Assembly (NCBI RefSeq): GCF_031581065.1
Contig: NZ_JAVLBN010000046.1
Span: 1 to 16,083 of the forward strand
Origin: Salibacter sp031581065
Lineage (GTDB): Bacteria; Bacteroidota; Bacteroidia; Flavobacteriales_G; Salibacteraceae
Direction: 5' to 3'
Length of the DNA: 16,083 nt
This document shows, in pieces, positions 1 through 9,001 of this stretch. The notes below the pieces were generated by a model. The model searched no databases. It saw nothing but the letters and a program-made list of their open reading frames with translations, and had not been told where the DNA came from. Each line of letters begins with the position of its first letter. The first letter of the stretch is position 1. The position numbers and the translations under genes were made by a program.

Positions 1-126
1 TAATTCCAATATGTCAATGTACTTTTGCGTCTTATTTAGATCCTATTGTGTTTAAATAATCGCTTATATTTCATTCCATTTAAAATGTTTAACCTCTTAA
101 GTAAACGTAAACAAATTTAATTTTAG
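1..126 (-). other. Spacer between tRNA-Ala and 23S rRNA (partial)
   Basis: On the minus strand this is transcribed downstream of tRNA-Ala and leads towards a 23S gene outside the window. It is AT-rich with no ORF. Near the left edge the minus strand reads ACATTGACATATTGGAA (complement of about 4-20), which resembles the boxA-like ATTGACATATTG element often found ahead of 23S in Bacteroidota rRNA operons. The placement of 23S beyond position 1 is inferred from the usual 16S-Ile-Ala-23S order. Confidence 0.6.
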
Positions 127-200
127 TGGAGAATATCGGAGTCGAACCGATGACCTCCTGCGTGCAAGGCAGGCGCTCTAGCCAGCTGAGCTAATTCCCC
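127..200 (-). tRNA. tRNA-Ala (anticodon UGC)
   Basis: The minus strand folds into a complete 74-nt cloverleaf: acceptor GGGGAAT paired with ATTCTCC (one G-U pair) and discriminator A, D stem GCTC/GAGC, anticodon stem CCTGC/GCAGG around loop CTTGCAC (anticodon TGC), and T arm ATCGG-TTCGACT-CCGAT. CCA is not encoded. It sits in the 16S-23S spacer 11 bases downstream of tRNA-Ile, the usual arrangement, and is processed from the rRNA precursor. Confidence 0.97.
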
Positions 201-211
201 AAACACTCAAG

Positions 212-285
212 TAGTCTCAGGCAGACTCGAACTGCCGACCTCTACATTATCAGTGTAGCGCTCTAACCAGCTGAGCTACGGGACT
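212..285 (-). tRNA. tRNA-Ile (anticodon GAU)
   Basis: A 74-nt cloverleaf on the minus strand: acceptor AGTCCCG against TGAGACT, D stem GCTC/GAGC, anticodon stem CTACA/TGTAG with loop CTGATAA (anticodon GAT), T arm GGCAG-TTCGAGT-CTGCC, discriminator A. The acceptor stem has a C5-A68 mismatch and a G7-U66 wobble; related sequences normally have CGGGACT on the 3' side. The mismatch could be a real variant or a base error in a collapsed multi-copy rRNA operon. It is co-transcribed with 16S and tRNA-Ala. Confidence 0.95.
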
Positions 286-419
286 ATCACATCCCAAACT
301 CAGACGGCCCGGCCATCTTTAGAGCTTGAGAACTGCTGGTTCTTCTATACTCAATAATGTACAATATAATAATGGAAAGCATCTTCAAATTTACCCCGAG
401 ACTCCTTCAAGTCTCTCTA
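286..419 (-). other. 16S to tRNA-Ile internal transcribed spacer
   Basis: This 134-base spacer holds no gene. On the minus strand it contains GATGCTTTCCATTATT (complement of 368-383), a perfect complement of a 16-base segment in the 16S leader (2012-2027); the two can pair to form the long stem that brackets pre-16S rRNA and is cut by RNase III. Just after the 16S 3' end lies a small hairpin, GAGACT/AGTCTC with a 6-base loop (398-415). Confidence 0.8.
368..383 (-). promoter_or_regulatory. 3' arm of the pre-16S RNase III processing stem
   Basis: The 16 bases here are perfectly complementary, in the transcript, to the leader arm at 2012-2027. The pair flanks the whole 16S gene, as expected for the conserved processing stalk. 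The pairing is seen directly; cleavage by RNase III is inferred from other bacteria. Confidence 0.8.
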
Positions 420-1968
<1,549 letters not shown>

Positions 1969-2172
1969 AATATCCTTATTTTTTCTCTCAAGAACCTCAG
2001 GGAACTCTTGCGATGCTTTCCATTATTTCAAAGAACTTTTTCTCTTCTCTTTTCCACTAACCCTTTCGAGTTTAGCGGGCGGCAAAGGTAATACCTTTTT
2101 CGCTTTTAACAACTCTTTTGTTGCTTTTTTTTATCCCAACTTTCTTACCCAGCTTATCACCAGCTCGAAAGC
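1969..2172 (-). other. rRNA operon leader (boxA and processing stem)
   Basis: This is the transcribed leader upstream of 16S, about 200 bases if transcription starts near 2172. On the minus strand it contains GTTCTTTGA (complement of 2028-2036), a boxA-like antitermination sequence, directly followed by the 16-base arm AATAATGGAAAGCATC (2012-2027) that pairs with the 16S-tRNA spacer. A short palindrome AAAGGTA-A-TACCTTT lies at 2084-2098. Function of boxA is inferred by analogy with other bacterial rRNA leaders. Confidence 0.75.
2012..2027 (-). promoter_or_regulatory. 5' arm of the pre-16S RNase III processing stem
   Basis: Perfect 16-base complement in the transcript to 368-383 on the other side of 16S. 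It lies next to the boxA-like element, the usual arrangement in rRNA leaders. Confidence 0.8.
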
Positions 2173-2178
2173 GGGCTG

Positions 2179-2208
2179 CAAATATATAACTGTTTTGAAA
2201 GTTAGCAA
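2179..2208 (-). promoter_or_regulatory. rRNA operon promoter, Bacteroidota type
   Basis: On the minus strand TTG (2206-2208) is followed after exactly 19 bases by TATATTTG (2179-2186), a perfect match to the Bacteroidota -33/-7 consensus TTG-N17-23-TAnnTTTG. The start would be near 2172. An AT-rich stretch lies upstream, as expected for a strong rRNA promoter. Confidence 0.75.
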
Positions 2209-2210
2209 GC

Positions 2211-2624
2211 GAAAAAGTAAAAAATATTTCTCTTTGCCTTTACTCATGGCGCTAAGCGCTATCATGATATCAAAAAGTTTCTGCTATTTGTAAGAACGTT
2301 TTTCTTAAAATGCGGATGCAAAACTAAGCGTATTTTTATTGCATACAACATTTACCAAGCTTTTTTTTAAAGTTTTTCAAGTCTATTTAATCGACAACTC
2401 TATATAAAGCTGACAAATAGCAACATACAATTAATGGGGTTATCAATAATAATTTAAATATAATTCAGGGTTTACAAATCAGAATATGATTCTCCATCTC
2501 TACAGGAAGTTACAGCCGAAGATACATGAAGATGCAAAAAAGCAATTTATACCTTATGTACATGACTCAAGAATTGAAAACAATTACTTTCGCAGCAATA
2601 TTTAAAGGCACGATTCGTTAAGAG
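2211..2624. other. Intergenic region between rRNA promoter and lipoprotein gene
   Basis: About 410 AT-rich bases separating divergent transcription units. Two adjacent palindromes lie upstream of the rRNA promoter: GCGCT-A-AGCGC (2249-2259) and TATCATGATA (2260-2269). A 39-codon ORF occupies 2486-2605. No clear TAnnTTTG promoter for the downstream plus-strand genes was found; TACTTTCG at 2585-2592 is one mismatch off but has no TTG at the right distance. Confidence 0.6.
2486..2605 (+). CDS. Possible small ORF, 39 codons, unknown
   Basis: An ATG at 2486 opens a 39-residue frame ending in TAA at 2603-2605, 28 bases before the lipoprotein start. The peptide is polar and charged, beginning MILHLYRKLQPKIHE and ending NNYFRSNI, with no signal peptide or membrane segment. 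The frame stays open upstream only to 2453. No family is recognised and no promoter or ribosome-binding site supports it. It may be a real small gene, a leader peptide, a remnant of a longer gene, or chance. Confidence 0.2.
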   Translation: MILHLYRKLQPKIHEDAKKQFIPYVHDSRIENNYFRSNI

Positions 2625-2633
2625 ATGACTTAT

Positions 2634-3518
2634 ATGAAGAGATCAATACAATTGTTGCTTACGGTTCTGACCATTAGTCTTGTTAGCTGTGAAGCAATCG
2701 ACCAGCCTGAGGAACTGCCTTCTTACATCCAAATAGATTCAGTAAAGGTTGATTATAAAAATCCATCTGTATTTGGTGTTGGCCAACCTAACATTCCTGA
2801 TGTGTGGTTAAATGTCAACGGATCTGAGCAGGGAATTTATAACCTGCCGAATACGATTGCAATTAAAGAAGATGGCAATGTGGACATTTTAATAAGAGCC
2901 GGTATTAAGGTAAACGGTATTGCAGCTACAAGAATGGATTACCCTTTTTATACTCGATTCGATACGACTATTAATATTAGTGATCTCGATACAGTTAGTT
3001 TTACTCCTACTGTAAGTTACAACCCAAATACTGAGGTCTTGTGGAAAGAGAATTTTGAGCAATCGGCAGTTACATTAAAAAGAAGGCAAGCAAGTGATGT
3101 GGACTTGGAAAGAGTGCAGGTTGACTCTATACCTTATAAAGAGAACTATGTGGCTTACACAAAAATTGATACTGGTGCGCGCATGCACTTTGCTCTAACA
3201 TCAAATAATTTTGCAACTAATACTTTTGTCAGTGCTCCGGTTTTCATTGAAATGGATTACAAGGCAACATCAACATTCAATGTTAATCTAATATATGAGG
3301 ATACTGAAGGTGTAATTGAAGAGACACCTGTAATATATATGAATCCGAGTACTGAAAATGGAGAAGCAAAATGGAATAAAATCTATATTGATATTTCAGA
3401 TAGGGTTTTAGCAACAAGAAATGCTCAGCGATATGGTATCAGCATTTCTGCTGCTCACAATATTTCAAATCCACCTGCTGAATTCTATTTTGATAACTTT
3501 AAACTGCTCAGACTTTAA
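2634..3518 (+). CDS. Unrecognised lipoprotein paired with a sugar transferase
   Basis: A 294-residue protein. The ATG at 2634 is preferred over the in-frame ATG at 2625 because it gives a compact type II signal peptide, MKRSIQLLLTVLTISLVSC, with lipobox LVSC and Cys19 as the lipidation site. Acidic residues follow the cysteine (CEAIDQPEE), somewhat like the surface-export signal of Bacteroidota lipoproteins. The mature part looks all-beta: a first half of about 110 residues, then a second half starting near WKENFE (about residue 137) that resembles a jelly-roll domain and ends in FYFDNFKLLRL, an ending typical of carbohydrate-binding-like sandwiches. No family is named with confidence. Its stop codon overlaps the next start (TAATG), so the two are probably translationally coupled, which suggests an envelope role linked to polysaccharide assembly; this is inference. 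Confidence 0.85.
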   Translation: MKRSIQLLLTVLTISLVSCEAIDQPEELPSYIQIDSVKVDYKNPSVFGVGQPNIPDVWLNVNGSEQGIYNLPNTIAIKEDGNVDILIRAGIKVNGIAATRMDYPFYTRFDTTINISDLDTVSFTPTVSYNPNTEVLWKENFEQSAVTLKRRQASDVDLERVQVDSIPYKENYVAYTKIDTGARMHFALTSNNFATNTFVSAPVFIEMDYKATSTFNVNLIYEDTEGVIEETPVIYMNPSTENGEAKWNKIYIDISDRVLATRNAQRYGISISAAHNISNPPAEFYFDNFKLLRL

Positions 3519-4936
3519 TGCTCAATAGAAAAGCCGAGCGGCTCAAGTACATCATCAGCGACTTATTGGCAGCAGGTTTAAGCTGGGTGAGTTTTTACGT
3601 ATTTAGAAAAAAGTACCTGGAACCACTCAAGTTTGACGAATCAGTTGACCTTGTTTTTAATGAGAAGTTTTACGCTGCTCTTATTTTGATTCCGATTTTT
3701 TGGGTGAATTTTTATTATTTGGCAGGGTATTACAAAAACCCGTTTCGCAAATCGAGGTTGAGCGAGCTGGGAAAAACTTTGGTTCAAACTTTTGTTGGTG
3801 TTACTATTTTGTTCTTCGCTTTCGTTTTGGATGATGAGATCCACAATTACACGGGTTATTACATTTCATACGCCACTCTTTTTGGGTTGCATTTCTTTTT
3901 CACTACAACTCCAAGGTTAGTGCTTTCTTCCATACTTGCTCACAAAATTCACAATCGAATAATCGGCTTTAATACCTTATTAGTAGGGAACAGTGTTAAA
4001 GCGCGTGAGTTATTTGATGAAATGGAAACTGCTAAAAAATCTAGCGGTTTCAGGTTTATTGGCTGTATACAGGTTAATGGTGAGACTTCTAATAAGTTTG
4101 GATCTGACCTGCCTGTTTTAGGAAAACTCGAAGATATTCATGAAATCATTCGCAATAATAATATAGAAGAAGTCATAATCGCTGTGGAATCGTCAGAGCA
4201 CGATAAAATGGAAAAGATTCTCACACTACTCGAATATGAAAATGTGATTATCAAAATAATTCCAGATATGTACGATATCCTATCTGGCCAGGTTAATATG
4301 ACTTCCATTTTTGGCACCCCACTAATACAGGTCAACAGGGAGTTAATGCCGCTTTGGCAATTTACAGTTAAACGAATAATGGATGTGGTTGCGAGTATTA
4401 TTGCCCTCATCCTACTTGCCCCTCTACTACTGATTTTGGCAATTTTAGTGAAAACCTCATCAAGGGGACCTGTTTTCTTTTCTCAGGAGCGAATCGGTAA
4501 AAACGGGCGGCCTTTTCAAATTTTCAAGTTCAGATCCATGTTCAAGAATGCTGAAAAGAATGGTCCGCAACTATCATCGGAGGATGACCCGCGTATTACC
4601 TCAATTGGCAGGTTTATGCGCAAAACAAGACTCGATGAATTGCCACAGTTCTACAATGTCATTATTGGTGACATGAGTTTGGTTGGCCCAAGGCCAGAAC
4701 GCCAATATTACATCGATCTAATCACCGATGAAGCTCCGCATTACATGCACCTTTTAAAAGTGAGGCCCGGCATCACGAGCTGGGGACAGGTGAAATTTGG
4801 CTACGCCTCATCAGTAAAAGAAATGGTAAGGCGACTCCACTACGATCTTATCTACATCGAAAATATGTCGCTTTTTCTGGACATTAAGATTTTAATCTAC
4901 ACCGTTTTGATCGTCTTACAACGAAGAGGAAAGTAA
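3518..4936 (+). CDS. Undecaprenyl-phosphate sugar-1-phosphate transferase (polyprenyl glycosylphosphotransferase)
   Basis: A 472-residue inner-membrane enzyme that likely starts exopolysaccharide or O-antigen repeat units by moving a sugar-1-phosphate from a UDP-sugar to undecaprenyl phosphate. It shows the full WcaJ/EpsE-type layout: hydrophobic segments near residues 11-28, 51-69, 88-104 and 112-130; a nucleotide-binding-like soluble domain about 150-270 (LLVGNS at 154-159); a fifth hydrophobic helix about 286-311; and the C-terminal bacterial sugar transferase domain. Conserved motifs are KFRSM (337-341), the catalytic Asp-Glu in RLDELPQ (D373, E374), VGPRPER (389-395) and RPGITSWGQV (416-425). 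The sugar cannot be predicted. No other polysaccharide genes are in the window, so it is an orphan initiator or the end of a small unit with the lipoprotein upstream, whose stop it overlaps by one base. Confidence 0.93.
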   Translation: MLNRKAERLKYIISDLLAAGLSWVSFYVFRKKYLEPLKFDESVDLVFNEKFYAALILIPIFWVNFYYLAGYYKNPFRKSRLSELGKTLVQTFVGVTILFFAFVLDDEIHNYTGYYISYATLFGLHFFFTTTPRLVLSSILAHKIHNRIIGFNTLLVGNSVKARELFDEMETAKKSSGFRFIGCIQVNGETSNKFGSDLPVLGKLEDIHEIIRNNNIEEVIIAVESSEHDKMEKILTLLEYENVIIKIIPDMYDILSGQVNMTSIFGTPLIQVNRELMPLWQFTVKRIMDVVASIIALILLAPLLLILAILVKTSSRGPVFFSQERIGKNGRPFQIFKFRSMFKNAEKNGPQLSSEDDPRITSIGRFMRKTRLDELPQFYNVIIGDMSLVGPRPERQYYIDLITDEAPHYMHLLKVRPGITSWGQVKFGYASSVKEMVRRLHYDLIYIENMSLFLDIKILIYTVLIVLQRRGK

Positions 4937-4966
4937 TGGTCAGAACCTAACTGTGATTAGTAGTGA

Positions 4967-7579
4967 TTAAAGACTTTTCACCTTTTCTTCAATCTGCTTG
5001 TAAGCCTCATCCAATCCGTTCGCGTCTTTTCCTCCTGCAGTAGCAAAAAACGGTTGACCGCCTCCACCACCTTTAATATGCTGAGCTAAATCACGGATTT
5101 CTTCACCCGCTTTTATTCCTTTTGATTGCGTAACATCATCAGTCACAATTAGAGAAAGGGTCACTTTTTTGTCTTTGCTTCCCAAAAGGATAACAGCATT
5201 CTTGAGTTCTTTTCGTAATTTGAACGCGAGATTTTTGATAGATCCTGCATCTAAATCAACCGTTTTAGCCAGGAACTGAATTCCATTTAATTCTTTTAAC
5301 TCTGATAGAAGCGCATTTCTTTCGGCTACTTCTTCTTTTTGCTTCAAAGAATCGATTTGCTTTGACAACTCCCGGTTCTGACCGATAACTTGCTGAACAC
5401 CTTTAACAGGATCTTTTTTGTTTTTGACTTCCTCAGCAATGATATCGAGTTGTTGGATGCGTTCACTAACGTAGCGGTAAGCCTCAGCTCCTGTGATTGC
5501 TTCAACCCTTCGAATTCCGGCAGCTACAGATGTTTCATTTGTCAACTTGAACAAACCGAGTGCTCCGGTCGCGGGAACGTGCGTACCTCCGCAAAGCTCT
5601 ACGCTATCGCCAAATTTGATCACGCGAACAGCGTCCCCGTACTTTTCTCCAAAAAGCGCAAGAGCTCCCATCTGCATAGCTTCATCCATTGGGATATTAC
5701 GCTTTTCAACGAGCGGAGTATTTTCTAAAACAAGTTCATTGACGCGTTTTTCAATCTGTTGGAGCTCTTCATCAGTCACTTTTTGAAAGTGAGAAAAATC
5801 AAATCTTAGATAATCAGGACGGACTAACGATCCTTTTTGCTCAACATGCTCACCCAAAATTTCGCGTAGAGCATGATGTAACAAGTGTGTAGCCGTGTGA
5901 TTTCGCGCTGCGTTTTCACGTTTTGTTACGTCAACTTCAGCCGTAAACTTTCCCTTTAGCTCTTTAGGGAGTTCTTTAATGAAGTGGACTATTAAGTTGT
6001 TTTCCTTTTTAGTATCGAAAATTGAGATTTGAGAAGACCCGTTTTTCAGATTTCCCTTATCTCCAACCTGACCTCCACCTTCAGGATAGAAAGGCGTTTC
6101 GTCTAAAACTAACTGGTAGTATTTTTTATCCTTTTGTTTAACCTCTCGATAACGGGCAACAGAAACCTCTGCTTCAGTTTGATCATATCCTACAAAGTTT
6201 GTCGACTCTGCCGGGTTTACTTCAACCCAGTCGCCAGCTTCCATTGAAGTTGCTTTGCGCGATCTGTTCTTTTGATCTTCAAGGGCTTTTTTGAATCCGT
6301 CAAGATCGAGCTTCATCCCTTCTTCTCTTGCCAACAGATCAGTCAAATCGATTGGAAAACCGTAAGTATCGTAAAGTTCAAAGGCAAATTCACCTTCTAC
6401 TTTGTCGTGTTTTTTTCGGTACTCGCTAAACTTTTGGATTCCTTTTTCAAGTGTACGCAAAAAGGCTTCCTCCTCTTCCTTCATTACTTTTTCAATAAGC
6501 GTACTTTGCTTTTTAAGCTCAGGGAATGCCTCGCCCATTTCTTTGATCAGAGCCGAAAGCAACTTGTACAGGAATGCTTCTTTTTGATCGAGGAATGAAT
6601 AGCCGTATCGAACAGCGCGTCTCAAAATTCTGCGAATTACATAGCCGGCTCCTGTGTTTGATGGTAACTGACCATCAGCAATTGAAAAACTAATAGCTCT
6701 TATGTGGTCAACAATAACGCGAAAAGCGATATCCTTTTTTTGGTCAGATCCGGAATACGAAACTCCGGTTACTTTCTCCGTAGCCTGAATGAGGTTCTGA
6801 AAAAGATCAGTGTCGTAATTCGATTGCTTATCCTGTAAAACCATCGCCAGTCTTTCCAATCCCATACCGGTATCGATATGTTTTGCAGGAAGTGGTTTTA
6901 GTTCGCCACTTGCCTGGCGATTGTACTGGATAAATACGAGGTTCCAGATCTCGATAACCTGAGGATGATCCCGGTTGACGAGTTTTTTTGCATCTACTTT
7001 ATTTCTTTCTTCATCAGAGCGGATGTCAACGTGAATTTCAGAGCTGGGTCCGCATGGGCCAGTATCGCCCATTTCCCAAAAGTTATCTGATTTATCGTAA
7101 TCCAAAATTCTATCAGCCGGCACATATTTATTCCAAAGATCAAAAGCTTCAGTATCGCGGGGTAAACCATCTTCTTTATCGCCTTCAAAAATGGTTATGT
7201 AAAGTCTATCTTTATAGATTCCAAAGACTTCAGTCAGCAGTTTCCATGCCCAATCGATTGTCTCTTCTTTAAAGTAATCATTGAATGACCAGTTACCCAA
7301 CATCTCAAACATGGTATGGTGATAGGTGTCGACTCCAACTTCTTCGAGATCGTTGTGTTTACCGCTAACACGCAAACACTTTTGAGAATCAGTCACTCTT
7401 GTATTTTCCGGTTTTTCGTTGCCCAGGAAAAACTCTTTGAACTGGTTCATCCCGGCATTGGTGAACATCAATGTGGGATCGTCCTTTACCACCAGTGGCG
7501 CTGATGATACGATCTTGTGGTTCTGACCGTTAAAGAATTCTAAAAATGTCTTCCTAATCTTGTTTGATGTCCACTGCAT
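4967..7579 (-). CDS. alaS: Alanine--tRNA ligase
   Basis: An 870-residue class II aminoacyl-tRNA synthetase that charges tRNA-Ala. Residues from the start used here: motif 2 region with HHTMFEMLGNWSF (about 87-99), motif 3 HIDTGMGLERL (234-244), the editing domain metal-site residues H561 and H565 (HTATH) and C663 and H667 (CGGTH), almost at the E. coli positions, then a coiled-coil region (about 705-765) and a C-Ala domain with a glycine run GGGGGQP near 837-843. A longer frame opens with TTG at 7669 but overlaps the divergent M23 gene and adds 30 atypical residues; the ATG at 7577-7579 gives the usual N-terminus MQWTSNKIRKTFLEFF. It is monocistronic, convergent with the sugar transferase gene and divergent from the M23 peptidase. 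The window also encodes its substrate, tRNA-Ala. Confidence 0.98.
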   Translation of the reverse strand: MQWTSNKIRKTFLEFFNGQNHKIVSSAPLVVKDDPTLMFTNAGMNQFKEFFLGNEKPENTRVTDSQKCLRVSGKHNDLEEVGVDTYHHTMFEMLGNWSFNDYFKEETIDWAWKLLTEVFGIYKDRLYITIFEGDKEDGLPRDTEAFDLWNKYVPADRILDYDKSDNFWEMGDTGPCGPSSEIHVDIRSDEERNKVDAKKLVNRDHPQVIEIWNLVFIQYNRQASGELKPLPAKHIDTGMGLERLAMVLQDKQSNYDTDLFQNLIQATEKVTGVSYSGSDQKKDIAFRVIVDHIRAISFSIADGQLPSNTGAGYVIRRILRRAVRYGYSFLDQKEAFLYKLLSALIKEMGEAFPELKKQSTLIEKVMKEEEEAFLRTLEKGIQKFSEYRKKHDKVEGEFAFELYDTYGFPIDLTDLLAREEGMKLDLDGFKKALEDQKNRSRKATSMEAGDWVEVNPAESTNFVGYDQTEAEVSVARYREVKQKDKKYYQLVLDETPFYPEGGGQVGDKGNLKNGSSQISIFDTKKENNLIVHFIKELPKELKGKFTAEVDVTKRENAARNHTATHLLHHALREILGEHVEQKGSLVRPDYLRFDFSHFQKVTDEELQQIEKRVNELVLENTPLVEKRNIPMDEAMQMGALALFGEKYGDAVRVIKFGDSVELCGGTHVPATGALGLFKLTNETSVAAGIRRVEAITGAEAYRYVSERIQQLDIIAEEVKNKKDPVKGVQQVIGQNRELSKQIDSLKQKEEVAERNALLSELKELNGIQFLAKTVDLDAGSIKNLAFKLRKELKNAVILLGSKDKKVTLSLIVTDDVTQSKGIKAGEEIRDLAQHIKGGGGGQPFFATAGGKDANGLDEAYKQIEEKVKSL

Positions 7580-7614
7580 GTAACTGTTTGTTTTTGTTGC
7601 CCGTTTTAAAGGGA

Positions 7615-7644
7615 TTGCAAAAATAGTTTTTATACCTAATTTTG
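7615..7644 (+). promoter_or_regulatory. Promoter of the M23 peptidase - merR unit
   Basis: TTG (7615-7617), 19-base spacer, TAATTTTG (7637-7644): an exact fit to the Bacteroidota consensus, with the same spacing as the rRNA promoter. Transcription would start near 7651, leaving a leader of only about 12 bases before the ATG at 7663. Confidence 0.7.
7618..7625 (-). promoter_or_regulatory. Predicted alaS promoter -7 box
   Basis: On the minus strand TATATT-type element TATTTTTG matches TAnnTTTG and lies about 40 bases before the alaS ATG. No exact TTG sits 19 bases upstream (TTCA is found there), so the -33 box is weak. It falls inside the spacer of the divergent M23 promoter, so the two polymerases would compete for this site. 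Confidence 0.5.
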
Positions 7645-7662
7645 TGAAGTAACATTGGATAT

Positions 7663-8634
7663 ATGTCAAAAGCCAAGTATAAGTATAATCCCAAGACGCT
7701 CACCTATGAAAAAGCTGAGCTTTCGTTTTTTGGTAAAGTACTTAAATTCTTCTCATATATAGGAACCGGACTGGTTTTTGCCGTTGTGTTTATCGCACTA
7801 TTTTTTACGCTTTTTGATTCTCCAAAGGAGAAAAGACTCAAGCGCGAAAATGAACAACTCAAGCTGCAATATTCTATACTTAACAACAGAATTGAGCAAT
7901 TGGACAATGTCCTTGCTAACATTGAGCAGCGTGATGATAATATTTATCGCGTTATTTTTGAGGCTGAGCCAATTCCCGATAATATTAGAGAAGCCGGATT
8001 TGGTGGTGCAAATAGATACGAGGATTTAGAAGGGTTCAATAATTCAGAACTCGTTATTGAAACGACTAAAAGATTAGATAAGCTGGCTAAGCAAATGTAT
8101 ATCCAGTCAAAATCGCTGGATGATGTTTACAATATGGCTCGTAAAAAAGAGCGTTTACTCGCATCTATACCTGCAATTATGCCTGTTGCAAATGAGAACC
8201 TCACACATGTGGCATCGGGATACGGGATGCGTTTTCACCCGATTTTAAAGATCAGACTGATGCACACAGGAATGGACTTTACTGCTCCTACAGGAACTGA
8301 AGTTCACGTCACTGGTGATGGTGTTGTGGAAGAGGCTTCATACAATGGTGGCGGATACGGCAAACACATTGTTGTGGACCATGGTTATGGTTACAAAACG
8401 CTTTACGCTCACCTCAACGATTACAATGTTCGTGTAGGTCAAAAAATTAAACGTGGTGATGTAATTGGATTTGTTGGAAATACCGGTAGATCAACCGGAC
8501 CACACCTGCACTACGAGGTGATCAAAGACGAGAAAAAAGTAAATCCTGTCAACTACTACTCTAACGACCTCACACCAAACGAATACGACAGGATGATTGA
8601 AATCTCCTCACAAACCAATCAATCTTTTGATTAA
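7663..8634 (+). CDS. Membrane-anchored M23 family metallopeptidase (LytM-like)
   Basis: A 323-residue predicted peptidoglycan endopeptidase acting in the periplasm. A short cytoplasmic N-terminus is followed by one membrane helix (about 30-51), a coiled coil rich in Lys, Glu and Leu (about 55-90), a linker, and a C-terminal M23 domain (about 183-300). All catalytic residues are present: zinc ligands H201 and D205 (HTGMD) and H283 (HLH), with H250 and H281 as the likely catalytic histidines. It could therefore be active, unlike degenerate LytM activators such as EnvC; the coiled coil still suggests it works in a complex. Its stop overlaps the merR start by one base (TAATG). I recall the order alaS - M23 peptidase - merR from other Bacteroidota. 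Confidence 0.93.
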   Translation: MSKAKYKYNPKTLTYEKAELSFFGKVLKFFSYIGTGLVFAVVFIALFFTLFDSPKEKRLKRENEQLKLQYSILNNRIEQLDNVLANIEQRDDNIYRVIFEAEPIPDNIREAGFGGANRYEDLEGFNNSELVIETTKRLDKLAKQMYIQSKSLDDVYNMARKKERLLASIPAIMPVANENLTHVASGYGMRFHPILKIRLMHTGMDFTAPTGTEVHVTGDGVVEEASYNGGGYGKHIVVDHGYGYKTLYAHLNDYNVRVGQKIKRGDVIGFVGNTGRSTGPHLHYEVIKDEKKVNPVNYYSNDLTPNEYDRMIEISSQTNQSFD

Positions 8635-8972
8635 TGAAACTCGATGATATTCAAAACTCCAAAAAGCTCTACTTCAGCATAGGTGAAGTAGCTGATATGT
8701 TCGATGTAAAAACTTCGCTCATTCGTTTTTGGGAAAAGGAGTTTGATATCATTAAGCCAAAGAAGAACAGTAAAGGGAATCGATTATTCACCAAAGCTGA
8801 TATCGAAAACTTTCACCTAATCTTTCATCTTGTCAAAGAAAGGGGCTTCACGCTTGAAGGAGCAAAAAATAAGCTAAAGACTAACAGAGACGAAACAGTA
8901 AAAAATGCTGAGATAGCGCTCAAACTCAAAGAAATTCGCTCGTTTTTAGTCGAGATCAAAGAGGCTCTTTAA
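8634..8972 (+). CDS. MerR-family transcriptional regulator (small)
   Basis: A 112-residue protein with the MerR winged-helix DNA-binding domain: helix-turn-helix YFSIGEVADMFDVKTSLIRF (about 13-32), then FWEKEF (32-37) and wing region NRLFTKADIENF (49-60). The rest is a helical segment (about 61-112) that likely forms the dimerisation coiled coil. There is no C-terminal effector domain and no cysteines, so metal or thiol sensing is unlikely. The target is unknown. It overlaps the M23 peptidase stop by one base and is probably translationally coupled to it, pointing to a cell-envelope or growth role rather than the classical mer-type stress response. A terminator follows 30 bases after the stop. 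Confidence 0.92.
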   Translation: MKLDDIQNSKKLYFSIGEVADMFDVKTSLIRFWEKEFDIIKPKKNSKGNRLFTKADIENFHLIFHLVKERGFTLEGAKNKLKTNRDETVKNAEIALKLKEIRSFLVEIKEAL

Positions 8973-9001
8973 TCCCTAAGCTTCCTTTTCAAAATATTTC
9001 A

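Noticed and set aside
2108..2130. Hairpin AACAA/TTGTT followed by a T run, resembling a plus-strand terminator
   Set aside because: The stem is only five A/T-rich pairs and no plus-strand gene precedes it; it lies in the rRNA leader of the opposite strand.
4937..4966. Terminator between the convergent sugar transferase and alaS genes
   Set aside because: Only 30 bases are available and no stem longer than three pairs or U run is present; only a decamer copy is found there.
5390..7504. Long antisense frames opposite alaS
   Set aside because: They are shadows of a strongly conserved gene and show no recognisable domains.
7580..7669. Thirty-residue N-terminal extension of AlaRS from a TTG at 7669
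   Set aside because: It crosses the divergent promoters and the M23 start, and the extra residues do not resemble any AlaRS N-terminus.
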